Assembly (NCBI GenBank): GCA_028694115.1
Contig: JAQUUB010000142.1
Location: forward strand, 1-9,250
Direction of reading: 5' to 3'
Source of the DNA: Lachnospiraceae bacterium
GTDB lineage: Bacteria; Bacillota_A; Clostridia; Lachnospirales; Lachnospiraceae
Length of the DNA: 9,250 nucleotides
The notes below the pieces were generated by a model. The model saw nothing but the letters and a program-made list of their open reading frames with translations, was not told the origin of the DNA and made no database searches. Positions 1 to 6,335 of this stretch are shown here, piece after piece. Made by a program: the position numbers and the translations under genes. Every line of letters begins with the position of its first letter. Positions within the stretch are counted from its first letter, which is position 1.

Positions 1-12
1 AAATGGAAATAA
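1..12 (+). CDS. Possible last codons of an upstream response regulator (partial)
   Basis: The first twelve bases read Lys-Trp-Lys-stop in frame 1. OmpR/PhoB-family response regulators commonly end in a GYKW-like tail, and the next gene is a histidine kinase, which usually follows its response regulator. Only three codons are visible, so this is an inference from context; the bases could equally be non-coding. Confidence 0.28.
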   Translation, partial: KWK

Positions 13-49
13 AAAATCAAGATTTTTTACTTGATTTCATTAATTATTT

Positions 50-187
50 GTGCCGAAAGGCACGACGAAGGAGAGCATGCCGCATCGGCATGTTTGAAAG
101 TGTGAGAAGTAATTCTAAGGAGCAAAAATACTGCTCCTAAGAATTACTAAATCTCACACAAGAAGAAGGCGCAAGCGCCTTCTTCTT
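50..187 (+). repeat. Hairpin-dense intergenic block (four successive stem-loops)
   Basis: Four inverted repeats follow each other between position 50 and 187: a GTGCC/GGCAC stem capped by a GAAA tetraloop (50-63); a CATGCCG/CGGCATG stem (76-92); a long stem at 100-124 paired with 132-159, about 24 of 25 positions matching with one A-A mismatch and an AAA bulge; and a perfect AAGAAGAAGGCG-type stem at 160-172 with 175-187. No T-run follows the last stem, so it is a poor classic terminator. Parts of the block recur at 3059-3108, which argues for a dispersed repeat rather than a gene-specific leader. It may still affect read-through into the histidine kinase gene. Confidence 0.75.
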
Positions 188-211
188 CAATATTTACTAT
201 AGGGGTGTATA

Positions 212-1507
212 ATGAAAAAAAAAATAAATCATAGATTTTTGGGGATTGCTGCACTTGCTATTTGTTCCATGTTATTTTTTTTATCTGTTCTCTTTTATAA
301 TATGATTCAAAAGCAGGTATTTGAAGAATTAAAAATTATATCAGAATTAATTGATAAGGAAGAAATTTTATCTCCAGATTTAGAAAATATTCGTGTTACT
401 TATGTTAATAAAGACGGGAATGTATTTTATGATAATCAGGTAAAGATTGAGAATCTTGAAAACCATGGCAAGCGTCCCGAAATCGTGCAGGCTTTTAAAA
501 CAGGGCAAGGAAAATCGATTCGAAGATCCGATACTCTGTCTAAGGATAATTTTTATTATGCACGATTAGCTGATGACGGGTATGTGATTAGAGTTTCAAA
601 AGAAGTGGATAGTATTTTAAATATCGTGAAGAATATAATTCCAGTGGTATTGTTAATTACTTTCTTACTTTTTTTGATATGCATGATTTTATCACATGTC
701 CTAACGGCAAGTCTTTTGCAGCCAATTGTAAGAATGGCAAGCGACATGGATCATATAGAACCAGAAAAAACATATAAGGAATTAGTTCCTTTAGTTGAAA
801 TGATAAGAAACCAACATCAGGAAATATTGAAAAATGCAAGGATGAGGCAGGATTTTACTGCAAATGTTTCGCATGAGCTTAAGACACCTCTAACATCAAT
901 ATCAGGATATTCTGAATTGATTGAAAATGGGATGGCTGATAAAGATGATACGGTGCGATTTGCTTCGGAAATTCATAGAAATGCTACAAGGTTACTCACT
1001 TTAATCAATGATATTATTCGACTCTCTGAATTAGATGTGGTAGAAAATCATGTTATTTTTGATGAAATTAATATATATGAATTAGCAAAAACATGCGTAG
1101 ATATGCTTCAAATGAATGCAGAAAAAAATAATATTACGATAGAGCTAGAAGGAGAGCCATGTTCGATTCGAGCAAATAAGGAAATGATGGAGGAAGTACT
1201 TTACAATTTAACAGACAATGCCATACGGTATAATAAGCCAGGGGGCAGTGTTACTGTATCTGTTAAAAATATGGAAAACAATGTAATACTTATGGTAAGC
1301 GATACTGGAATTGGAATTCCAGGTGAGCATCAAAATCGAATATTCGAAAGATTCTACAGAGTCGATAAGAGCCGCTCTAAATCACTTGGCGGAACAGGAC
1401 TAGGACTTGCAATTGTAAAACATATTATTATGACTCATGATGCAGAACTAGAGTTAACAAGTAAAGAAAATATTGGAACGATGATTCGAGTAATTTTTAA
1501 AAAATGA
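212..1507 (+). CDS. Membrane-bound sensor histidine kinase (PhoR-like)
   Basis: A 431-residue two-component sensor kinase. One membrane span lies near residues 9-30, an extracytoplasmic sensor region at about 31-140, and a second span near 142-167. The sensor has the [12 protein letters not shown] stretch and ENHGKRPEI...YYA signature seen in PhoR-like clostridial kinases. A HisKA dimerisation domain follows, with phospho-acceptor His221 in [11 protein letters not shown]. The HATPase domain has the N box at 332-340, the G1 box DTGIGIP at 364-370, an F box near 378-383 and the G2 box [10 protein letters not shown] at 393-402. All catalytic boxes are intact. The linker after the second span is short and only weakly HAMP-like. 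The start is supported by AGGGG at 201-205, six bases upstream. The partner regulator is probably just upstream of the window. The signal sensed cannot be told from the sequence. Confidence 0.93.
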   Translation: MKKKINHRFLGIAALAICSMLFFLSVLFYNMIQKQVFEELKIISELIDKEEILSPDLENIRVTYVNKDGNVFYDNQVKIENLENHGKRPEIVQAFKTGQGKSIRRSDTLSKDNFYYARLADDGYVIRVSKEVDSILNIVKNIIPVVLLITFLLFLICMILSHVLTASLLQPIVRMASDMDHIEPEKTYKELVPLVEMIRNQHQEILKNARMRQDFTANVSHELKTPLTSISGYSELIENGMADKDDTVRFASEIHRNATRLLTLINDIIRLSELDVVENHVIFDEINIYELAKTCVDMLQMNAEKNNITIELEGEPCSIRANKEMMEEVLYNLTDNAIRYNKPGGSVTVSVKNMENNVILMVSDTGIGIPGEHQNRIFERFYRVDKSRSKSLGGTGLGLAIVKHIIMTHDAELELTSKENIGTMIRVIFKK

Positions 1508-1528
1508 GCTTTGGCTCATTTTTTTTTT
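1499..1528 (+). terminator. Intrinsic terminator overlapping the kinase stop codon
   Basis: ATGAGC (1504-1509) pairs with GCTCAT (1514-1519) around a TTTG loop. The stem is extended by the flanking A and T runs, and T continues to 1528. The TGA stop of the kinase (1505-1507) is inside the stem. This separates the kinase from the TetR/ABC operon. Confidence 0.9.
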
Positions 1529-1542
1529 GTACATTTTTATAG

Positions 1543-1571
1543 TTGACAGGAAAAAGAAAAAGAAGTATACT
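1543..1571 (+). promoter_or_regulatory. Sigma-A promoter of the TetR/ABC operon
   Basis: A perfect -35 TTGACA (1543-1548) is followed by a 17-base spacer and the -10 TATACT (1566-1571). It is the strongest consensus promoter in the window and sits 43 bases before the regulator start codon. Confidence 0.88.
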
Positions 1572-1594
1572 GACTAAAATTAAATAAATAGTCA
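1571..1594 (+). promoter_or_regulatory. Palindromic operator candidate for the TetR-type regulator
   Basis: TGACTA (1571-1576) and TAGTCA (1589-1594) form a 24-base dyad with 6-base perfect arms and an AT-rich 12-base centre. It begins at the last base of the -10 box and covers the expected transcription start. TetR-family repressors typically bind such dyads in their own promoters, so autorepression of the operon is inferred. Confidence 0.6.
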
Positions 1595-1614
1595 AATAAA
1601 GAAAGAGCAGCAAG

Positions 1615-2220
1615 ATGCCAAAAATATATTCAGATATTGAAAAACAGAATATTGTAAAAAGGTTAAAAGAAGAAGCAAATGAATGCATGAAGTTATATGG
1701 AATCAGGAAGACAACAGTAGATGAATTAGTTAAACGAGTGGGAATTCCAAAAGGCACTTTTTATTTATTTTATAAATCTAAGGAATTATTACTTTTTGAT
1801 GTATTATTAGAACTTCATGATAGGGTGGAAGGTGGAATACATGCTGAGATGACAGAAGCCTTACAAAATGAAAAAGAAATATTCAACGCCGAGTTTTTAA
1901 CAAATTTATTTTATAAATATATCATTATGGTATCAGAAACGTGTCTTATAAAATTAATGATGGGAGATGAACTCCCTTATTTAATAAGTAAATTACCAGA
2001 TGATGTAGTGAGAGATCATCTTTCACATGATGATGATTTCATGGAACAGATTTTTTCTGAGTTTCCGAATGAAGAAAAGATTGATAAAGCGACAGTTGCC
2101 GGAGCGCTGCGAGCGATTTGCATGATGCTTGCATTTCGACGTGAGATTGGTGAAAACAACTTTGAAGGTAGTATTTACCTTTTGATTAAGGGTTTAATGG
2201 AGGAGGTATTCAATGATTAG
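1615..2220 (+). CDS. TetR/AcrR-family transcriptional regulator
   Basis: A 201-residue protein of normal length for the TetR family. The N-terminal helix-turn-helix spans about residues 10-57: TTVDELVKRVGIPKGTFYLFYKSKELL contains the conserved G-x-x-K-G-T-F-Y-x-F-Y/F-x-S-K-E-x-L pattern. The remaining ~140 residues form the ligand and dimer domain, which is not conserved enough to name a ligand. The start is set by the N-terminal helix of the DNA-binding domain; the upstream ribosome site is weak (an A/G-rich stretch at 1601-1610). The gene overlaps the following ATPase gene by 8 bases, which indicates translational coupling and that the regulator controls the exporter. The dyad at 1571-1594 is its likely binding site. 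Confidence 0.92.
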   Translation: MPKIYSDIEKQNIVKRLKEEANECMKLYGIRKTTVDELVKRVGIPKGTFYLFYKSKELLLFDVLLELHDRVEGGIHAEMTEALQNEKEIFNAEFLTNLFYKYIIMVSETCLIKLMMGDELPYLISKLPDDVVRDHLSHDDDFMEQIFSEFPNEEKIDKATVAGALRAICMMLAFRREIGENNFEGSIYLLIKGLMEEVFND

Positions 2221-3058
2221 AGTAGAAGATGTTTCTTTTAGCTATACCAAGCAGCCTTTTGTAGAAGACATTAATTTCCATGTGCAGGAAGGAGAAATTT
2301 TTGGGTTTTTAGGACCGTCTGGAGCAGGAAAAAGCACATTACAGAAGATTTTAACGGGGCTTATTACAAATTATCAGGGAAATGCATTTGTAAATGGAGT
2401 GAATACTAAGAATATTAAAGCTGATTTTTATGAGAAGATAGGAGTAGATTTTGAATTTCCTAGTTTGTATGAAAAACTTTCAGCAAAAGAAAACTTAAGC
2501 TTTTTTTCCAGCCTATATAGTAACGAGTTGAGAAATATTGAGGAGCTATGTGAACAGGTGGGTTTACAAAGGGATATGGATAAAAGGGTATCGGAATATT
2601 CCAAGGGAATGAAATCAAGGCTGAATTTCATTAAAGCACTCGTACATAATCCTGATATTTTATTTCTAGATGAACCGACAAGTGGCCTGGATCCGTCGAA
2701 TAGTCAGGTTATGAAGCAAATGATATTAAATGAAAAAAAAGCAGGTAAAACTATTATTTTGACAACTCATAACATGGAGGATGCTACGCAATTGTGTGAC
2801 CGGGTGGCATTCATTGTTGATGGAAAAATAAAGGCACTTGATACGCCTCACAATTTAATTATGAGGAAGGGAGCTTGCAAAGTAACCTATACGTATCTGG
2901 AAAATGGAGAACAGAAAAATGAATGTAGTTTACATGATGTATCATCTGACGAGAAACTTTTAGAGCTAATAGCTAAGAATGCAATTACATCGATTCATAG
3001 TAGTGAACCTACTCTAAATGATATCTTTATTGAGGTTACGGGATGCAAATTATATTAA
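2213..3058 (+). CDS. ABC exporter ATP-binding protein
   Basis: A 281-residue nucleotide-binding subunit. Visible motifs are Walker A GPSGAGKST (34-42), signature YSKGM (129-133) in place of LSGGQ, Walker B ILFLDEP with catalytic Glu154, the D-loop SGLD (157-160), and the H-loop His186 in LTTHNM. The Q-loop is unusual: the stretch IGVDFEFPSLYEKL carries Glu81 where Gln is normal. From family knowledge this EFP(N/S)LY form is seen in ATPases of the fluoroquinolone/drug export type, so it is probably natural rather than damage. The C-terminal ~65 residues are the usual accessory region of ABC-2 ATPases. The start is supported by AGGAGG (2201-2206), six bases upstream. It should energise the two membrane subunits that follow. 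Confidence 0.92.
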   Translation: MIRVEDVSFSYTKQPFVEDINFHVQEGEIFGFLGPSGAGKSTLQKILTGLITNYQGNAFVNGVNTKNIKADFYEKIGVDFEFPSLYEKLSAKENLSFFSSLYSNELRNIEELCEQVGLQRDMDKRVSEYSKGMKSRLNFIKALVHNPDILFLDEPTSGLDPSNSQVMKQMILNEKKAGKTIILTTHNMEDATQLCDRVAFIVDGKIKALDTPHNLIMRKGACKVTYTYLENGEQKNECSLHDVSSDEKLLELIAKNAITSIHSSEPTLNDIFIEVTGCKLY

Positions 3059-3108
3059 GCCTTCTTCTCATTGAATATTTGTGCCTCTTGCAGCGGCATG
3101 TTTGGAAG
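3059..3108 (+). repeat. Decayed copy of the 50-187 hairpin block
   Basis: Three segments match the first block in the same order and orientation as a head-to-tail junction: GCCTTCTTCT (3059-3068, as at 177-186), TATTTGTGCC (3076-3085, as at 45-54) and CGGCATGTTTGGAAG (3094-3108, as at 86-100 with one change). The tetraloop arm and the left arm of the second stem are missing. It fills most of the gap between the ATPase and the first permease. Confidence 0.6.
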
Positions 3109-3148
3109 TTTAAAAAGAGCTTAATTTAGAATACAGATGGGAGTAAGC

Positions 3149-3838
3149 ATGAATAGAAAAGTGATAAAAATAGTAATTGGAGATATCCGTTTTCAGTGGA
3201 AGTATGGAATTTATTTTCTCTATCTAGTTATTTCGGTTTTTTATATATTTGCATTATCTATGCTAAAAGGAAATGTTAAAAGTATTGTTGGAATGATTTT
3301 AATACTATCTGATCCCGCGACAATGGGTATGTTTTTTATGGGAGCAATTGTCTTACTGGAAAAAAGCCAGCGAGTACTAAATTCTATTGCTGTTTCCCCA
3401 GTAAGTCCATTGCTGTATTTGAGTGCAAAGGTTTGTTCCATTGGTATTGTTTCGGTAGTTGTTGGAGTCATTATTGGAGTGGCAGCAGAAAAGAGTAATC
3501 TATTAATAATAGGAATTAGTACATTACTTGCTTCAATAATTTTTTCGCTTTGTGGATTAATCGTTGGAGCTGTAACAAAGAGTTTGAATCAATATATTGT
3601 GTTAACAATGCCTTTTGAGCTGATTGGATTTGGCCCACTCATTGCATACTTGCTTGGCGAAAGAAATCCAATTATCTGGTATCAGCCTTGTACAATAGCT
3701 TATCGATTAATAGAAGGCAATTATAAATATTTGACGATAGAAATTTTCACGTTATTTTTATATATCATAGTTTTAACCGTAATTTGTCACTTTTTCATTG
3801 TAAGAATGTTTCAACGAGTAGGAGGCGTTAAGTTATAA
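3149..3838 (+). CDS. ABC-2 type transporter membrane subunit 1
   Basis: A hydrophobic 229-residue protein with about six predicted spans, the topology of ABC-2 membrane subunits. The first span covers FLYLVISVFYIFALSML, then a MFFMGAIVLLEKSQRVLNSIAVSPVSPLLYL segment. That segment matches the E-(K/R)-x2-x-V-L-x2-(I/L)-x-(V/T)-(S/T)-P pattern placed after the second span in drug-export permeases. An in-frame ATG lies 12 bases earlier at 3137, but it has no ribosome site; GGGAG at 3139-3143 sits five bases before 3149, so 3149 is preferred. The stop codon TAATG overlaps the next start by one base. With its partner subunit it should form a heterodimeric channel. The substrate is unknown; drugs, peptides or lipids are all possible. 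Confidence 0.85.
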   Translation: MNRKVIKIVIGDIRFQWKYGIYFLYLVISVFYIFALSMLKGNVKSIVGMILILSDPATMGMFFMGAIVLLEKSQRVLNSIAVSPVSPLLYLSAKVCSIGIVSVVVGVIIGVAAEKSNLLIIGISTLLASIIFSLCGLIVGAVTKSLNQYIVLTMPFELIGFGPLIAYLLGERNPIIWYQPCTIAYRLIEGNYKYLTIEIFTLFLYIIVLTVICHFFIVRMFQRVGGVKL

Positions 3839-4557
3839 TGCGAAAATATGTGATTGCAAGTAAACAATTTCTAAATCAACTATTAAAGGATGCAATGCTA
3901 TTTATCTGTCTGATTGCTCCTGTTCTTGCAAGTATATTGCTTCATTTTGCTGTACCTATTGCGGAGAAAGAATTAACACTCTATTTTCATAAACAAAGTG
4001 TGTTGGGAGATTACTACATTTTATTTGATCTCTTAATTGCTTTGATTGCTCCAATGATGTCTGGATTTGTATCTGCAATGGTAATGCTTTCTGAAAGAGA
4101 CGATAAAATTATTTCTTATATGGTGATCACACCTTTAGGGGGAAATGGTTATCTGTTTTCAAGAGTGCTATTACCCGCTATTGTTTCTTTCATATATAGT
4201 GTTATTTTATTAAATATATTTTCCTTAACAAAGCTAAAAGGTACAGATATTTTACTGATGGCTCTATTTCAGGCATTACTAGGGATTATGATTGCGCTTA
4301 TAATGACCGATATTTCTACGAATCGGGTTGAGGGAATGGCAATTGGAAAACTTTCGGGTATCATTGCAATAGGTATGTTTATTCCCTTTGCGATTACTAC
4401 AAAAGTACAATATCTTGGAGGATTTTTACCAGGGTTCTGGTATGGAAAATATATTCAGGATGGAAGAGGAATTTATCTTGTTATTGGTTTTATTTTCATG
4501 GCACTTTGGATATTTCTATTATTGAAAAGGTTTTTAAAAAAATCTTTTCAATCTTAA
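3838..4557 (+). CDS. ABC-2 type transporter membrane subunit 2
   Basis: A 239-residue membrane protein with about six spans (near 18-38, 61-83, 101-125, 136-157, 171-189 and 211-230). The cytoplasmic loop after the second span reads MLSERDDKIISYMVITPL, the E-R-D-(D/E)-x-I/T-x5-V-T-P-L motif typical of ABC-2 export permeases of the fluoroquinolone-exporter type. Subunit 1 carries the degenerate equivalent, which fits a two-permease heterodimer with one ATPase gene. The start codon shares one base with the preceding stop. GGAGG at 3821-3825 is 12 bases upstream, a little far, so coupled reinitiation is likely. No T-rich terminator follows; two AT-rich inverted repeats (4522-4551 and 4546-4564) overlap the end of the gene. 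Confidence 0.86.
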   Translation: MRKYVIASKQFLNQLLKDAMLFICLIAPVLASILLHFAVPIAEKELTLYFHKQSVLGDYYILFDLLIALIAPMMSGFVSAMVMLSERDDKIISYMVITPLGGNGYLFSRVLLPAIVSFIYSVILLNIFSLTKLKGTDILLMALFQALLGIMIALIMTDISTNRVEGMAIGKLSGIIAIGMFIPFAITTKVQYLGGFLPGFWYGKYIQDGRGIYLVIGFIFMALWIFLLLKRFLKKSFQS

Positions 4558-4652
4558 ATTGAAATAATGAAAAGGGAGAATATTATTAATAATAGTCTGA
4601 TTGAAAATTTTAGAGATTACTGATAAGAATTTCAAAAGAATAGTAAATATAG

Positions 4653-4771
4653 ATGCAAAATTTGTGGGAGCAGCGTACAAATCTTGACGCCGCTCTTCAC
4701 GAATTTGCCGAGGTTTGGGGACCTCGATTGGGGGAGGATAAGTTTTGTAATCAAAGGAGGGGGACCCCAAT
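4653..4771. other. GC-rich, strongly folded intergenic element (candidate structured RNA or small mobile element)
   Basis: This part of the 350-base gap 4558-4907 is clearly richer in GC than its surroundings and folds into three adjacent stems. Stem A pairs 4658-4676 with 4687-4706 (about 18 pairs including G-T wobbles, one A-C mismatch and one bulge; loop ACAAATCTTG). Stem B is CGAGGT/ACCTCG (4709-4714 with 4721-4726, loop TTGGGG). Stem C is ATTGGGG/CCCCAAT (4727-4733 with 4765-4771). G-T pairs are consistent with an RNA read from the plus strand. A 57-codon frame from ATG 4653 to TAG 4826 crosses the element but has no ribosome site. The flanks 4558-4652 and 4772-4800 are AT-rich and hold nothing else I recognise. 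I cannot assign it to a known RNA family. Confidence 0.5.
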
Positions 4772-4804
4772 GATTAATCATAGTATAGACGTTTTTTTAA
4801 AGTT

Positions 4805-4834
4805 CTATACAAAGATTAAAAAATAGTATATAAT
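4805..4834 (+). promoter_or_regulatory. Probable promoter of the SEC-C protein gene, with overlapping dyad
   Basis: A consensus -10 TATAAT lies at 4829-4834, with a poor -35 (CTATAC, 4805-4810) at 18 bases. The -35 is one arm of a dyad, GTATAGA (4783-4789) and TCTATAC (4804-4810). This would suit binding of a regulator; no regulator is indicated. Confidence 0.5.
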
Positions 4835-4907
4835 ATTAGGCGGATTGGTTCTGATTTTTTTGGAATTGATAAAATATAGTGAAGCATGATAGATAAGGAG
4901 TACTGGT

Positions 4908-5411
4908 ATGGCATTATTACAACAATGGAGAGATATGGCATATTCTCAAACTGCCAATAAAGGAGATTTACAAAGACTTTGGGGAGCCTATTTCTTAAAA
5001 GAAAAAGAAATTTATCAGGTTTTATTAAAAAATCCTGAAGAAGCAGTGAAAGGTACTGTAAAAGAATTAGCGGATAAATACGAAGTTGATATTATGACGA
5101 TGGTTGGATTCTTAGATGGAATTGATGAGAGTTTAAAGGTTCCAAACGAGTTGGAAGAATTAGAAGAAGATTCCGTAGTATCGCTTGAGTTTAATAAAGA
5201 TAAGCTTTATATGAATATGGTTGGTGCAAAAGCAGACTGGCTATATGATCTGGAAGAATGGGATCAAATCTTCACTGAAAAAGAAAAAGAAGCGTTGTAT
5301 AAAGAACAGAAACTTTCTACTACAGTTGTACGTGAAGGCAAAAAAATAGGACGTAATGATTTGTGTCCATGTGGAAGTGGTAAGAAGTATAAAAAGTGCT
5401 GTGGCAAGTAA
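4908..5411 (+). CDS. SEC-C motif-containing protein
   Basis: A 167-residue, charged, soluble protein. The last ~20 residues are a SEC-C zinc-binding motif, [21 protein letters not shown], with Cys153, Cys155, Cys164 and Cys165 as likely zinc ligands. The same motif closes SecA, where it binds zinc and contacts SecB or ribosomes, but this protein has no SecA ATPase domain. The N-terminal ~145 residues are helical-looking, with an acidic stretch ELEELEEDS (81-89), and are typical of small stand-alone SEC-C proteins in Lachnospiraceae; their function is not established. The start is fixed by AAGGAG (4895-4900), seven bases upstream. The gene has its own promoter and terminator and so looks monocistronic. 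Confidence 0.88.
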   Translation: MALLQQWRDMAYSQTANKGDLQRLWGAYFLKEKEIYQVLLKNPEEAVKGTVKELADKYEVDIMTMVGFLDGIDESLKVPNELEELEEDSVVSLEFNKDKLYMNMVGAKADWLYDLEEWDQIFTEKEKEALYKEQKLSTTVVREGKKIGRNDLCPCGSGKKYKKCCGK

Positions 5412-5427
5412 TAATGAATGATAGAGG

Positions 5428-5476
5428 AAGTCAGATATCAAAGGATAAGTATTATCTCTAAGATATCTGGCTTTTT
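5428..5476 (+). terminator. Intrinsic terminator of the SEC-C gene
   Basis: AAGTCAGATATC (5428-5439) pairs with GATATCTGGCTT (5462-5473) through 11 Watson-Crick pairs and one T-G wobble. An inner GATAA/TTATC stem lies inside the loop. A short T-run (5472-5476) follows. It isolates the SEC-C gene from the lipoprotein gene. Confidence 0.82.
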
Positions 5477-5522
5477 CAAAAATTAGGATAAGTGATTGAT
5501 ATTATGAAGGAGAAAGTGGAGT

Positions 5523-6287
5523 ATGAATAAGAAACTAGCTAATATTTTTCTGGCTTCTTGTATCGCTATTTCATTTGTTGGTTGTAGTAGCAAAGAGAAT
5601 ATGACAACAGAGAACGCAGTGGAGGAACAAACACCTAAAATAATTTTAGGAGATGAAGCGTCGGAGACAAAAAAAGATAGCGAACAAGTGGAAGCAAGTA
5701 ATGATCATGTAACAGCAAAAGGATATAGCGAAGCTAGTACAGAAACACCCAAGGAACAAGAAGAGCAATTGAATAATCAAAATGGACCTGTACTTGTAAT
5801 TGGTTCAGCACCTAAGAATGCTGTATTAATAGAAACAAAGGAATCAGAAGATGGAAGCTACTATGAGAATTTATCTTGTGAAGAGGGCAAATTATTCATT
5901 CATATAGAAAAAAATAAAGAAGAACTTTTGGTATCGGATATTCAAACCATTCAGTCAAGATTTGAATCACAAAATAGTTGGAAGGATATCACTCTTGCGG
6001 AGCAAGATGATGCGTTATCGGAGAGCTTTGGATACCCAGTTTACCGCTTTCGATTTAGTACTGGGGAGGGTGAAGAAACAAACCTGCATGATGCAATTTT
6101 TGTAGCAGGAAATCAGTACACATTTCTACTTGACTGCTACGCTGAGGCAAGTGAATATCATAATCAAGAAGAATTGATGGAAGTATTTATTACAACTTCT
6201 TATTTATTTGATGACGACTCAAACAATGACACAAATCTAGACCCGAGTAATTCCACGCTTAGTTCATCGGAAATAAGTACGGAGTAA
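5523..6287 (+). CDS. Lipoprotein of unknown function
   Basis: A 254-residue predicted lipoprotein. The signal peptide MNKKLANIFLASCIAISFVGC ends in a lipobox (FVGC), giving Cys21 as the lipidated residue anchored in the outer leaflet of the membrane. Residues 22-88 are a low-complexity Glu/Thr/Ser/Gln linker. A compact domain follows at about 89-230 (GPVLVIGSAPKNAVLIETKESEDG... to ...TTSYLF), with two cysteines, Cys119 and Cys205, that could form a disulphide. The tail after 230 is Asp/Asn/Ser-rich and disordered. I do not recognise the domain. AAGGAG (5507-5512) lies ten bases before the start, slightly far. The gene lies between a terminator and the thrS T-box promoter, so it is probably a separate unit; no strong promoter is visible in front of it. 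Confidence 0.75.
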   Translation: MNKKLANIFLASCIAISFVGCSSKENMTTENAVEEQTPKIILGDEASETKKDSEQVEASNDHVTAKGYSEASTETPKEQEEQLNNQNGPVLVIGSAPKNAVLIETKESEDGSYYENLSCEEGKLFIHIEKNKEELLVSDIQTIQSRFESQNSWKDITLAEQDDALSESFGYPVYRFRFSTGEGEETNLHDAIFVAGNQYTFLLDCYAEASEYHNQEELMEVFITTSYLFDDDSNNDTNLDPSNSTLSSSEISTE

Positions 6288-6293
6288 TTATAC

Positions 6294-6323
6294 TTGACAA
6301 TTTTTATGGTTTGGGAGTATCAT
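6294..6323 (+). promoter_or_regulatory. Promoter of the T-box/thrS operon
   Basis: A perfect -35 TTGACA (6294-6299) begins seven bases after the lipoprotein stop. With an 18-base spacer the -10 is TATCAT (6318-6323). It sits directly upstream of the T-box leader. Confidence 0.8.
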
Positions 6324-6335
6324 TTATGCTAGATA

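Noticed and set aside
14..37. AAATCAAG/CTTGATTT inverted repeat as terminator of the upstream gene
   Set aside because: The stem is AT-rich with an 8-base loop, and no T-run follows, so I cannot support termination there.
1497..1757. Minus-strand frame facing the start of the TetR gene
   Set aside because: It crosses the terminator, promoter and TetR coding region and has no ribosome site; it is a by-product of AT-rich sequence.
4522..4564. Hairpins around the stop of the second permease as an operon terminator
   Set aside because: TTGAAAAG/CTTTTCAA and TTTCAAT/ATTGAAA stems exist, but neither has a downstream T-run and they compete for the same bases.
4534..4770. 78-codon minus-strand frame over the GC-rich element
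   Set aside because: It overlaps the permease end and the stem arms, has no ribosome site, and its composition changes sharply where the GC-rich block ends.
5241..5441. Minus-strand frame opposite the SEC-C gene
   Set aside because: It is a shadow of a well-supported gene; its Phe/Leu-rich translation only mirrors Lys/Glu codons on the other strand.
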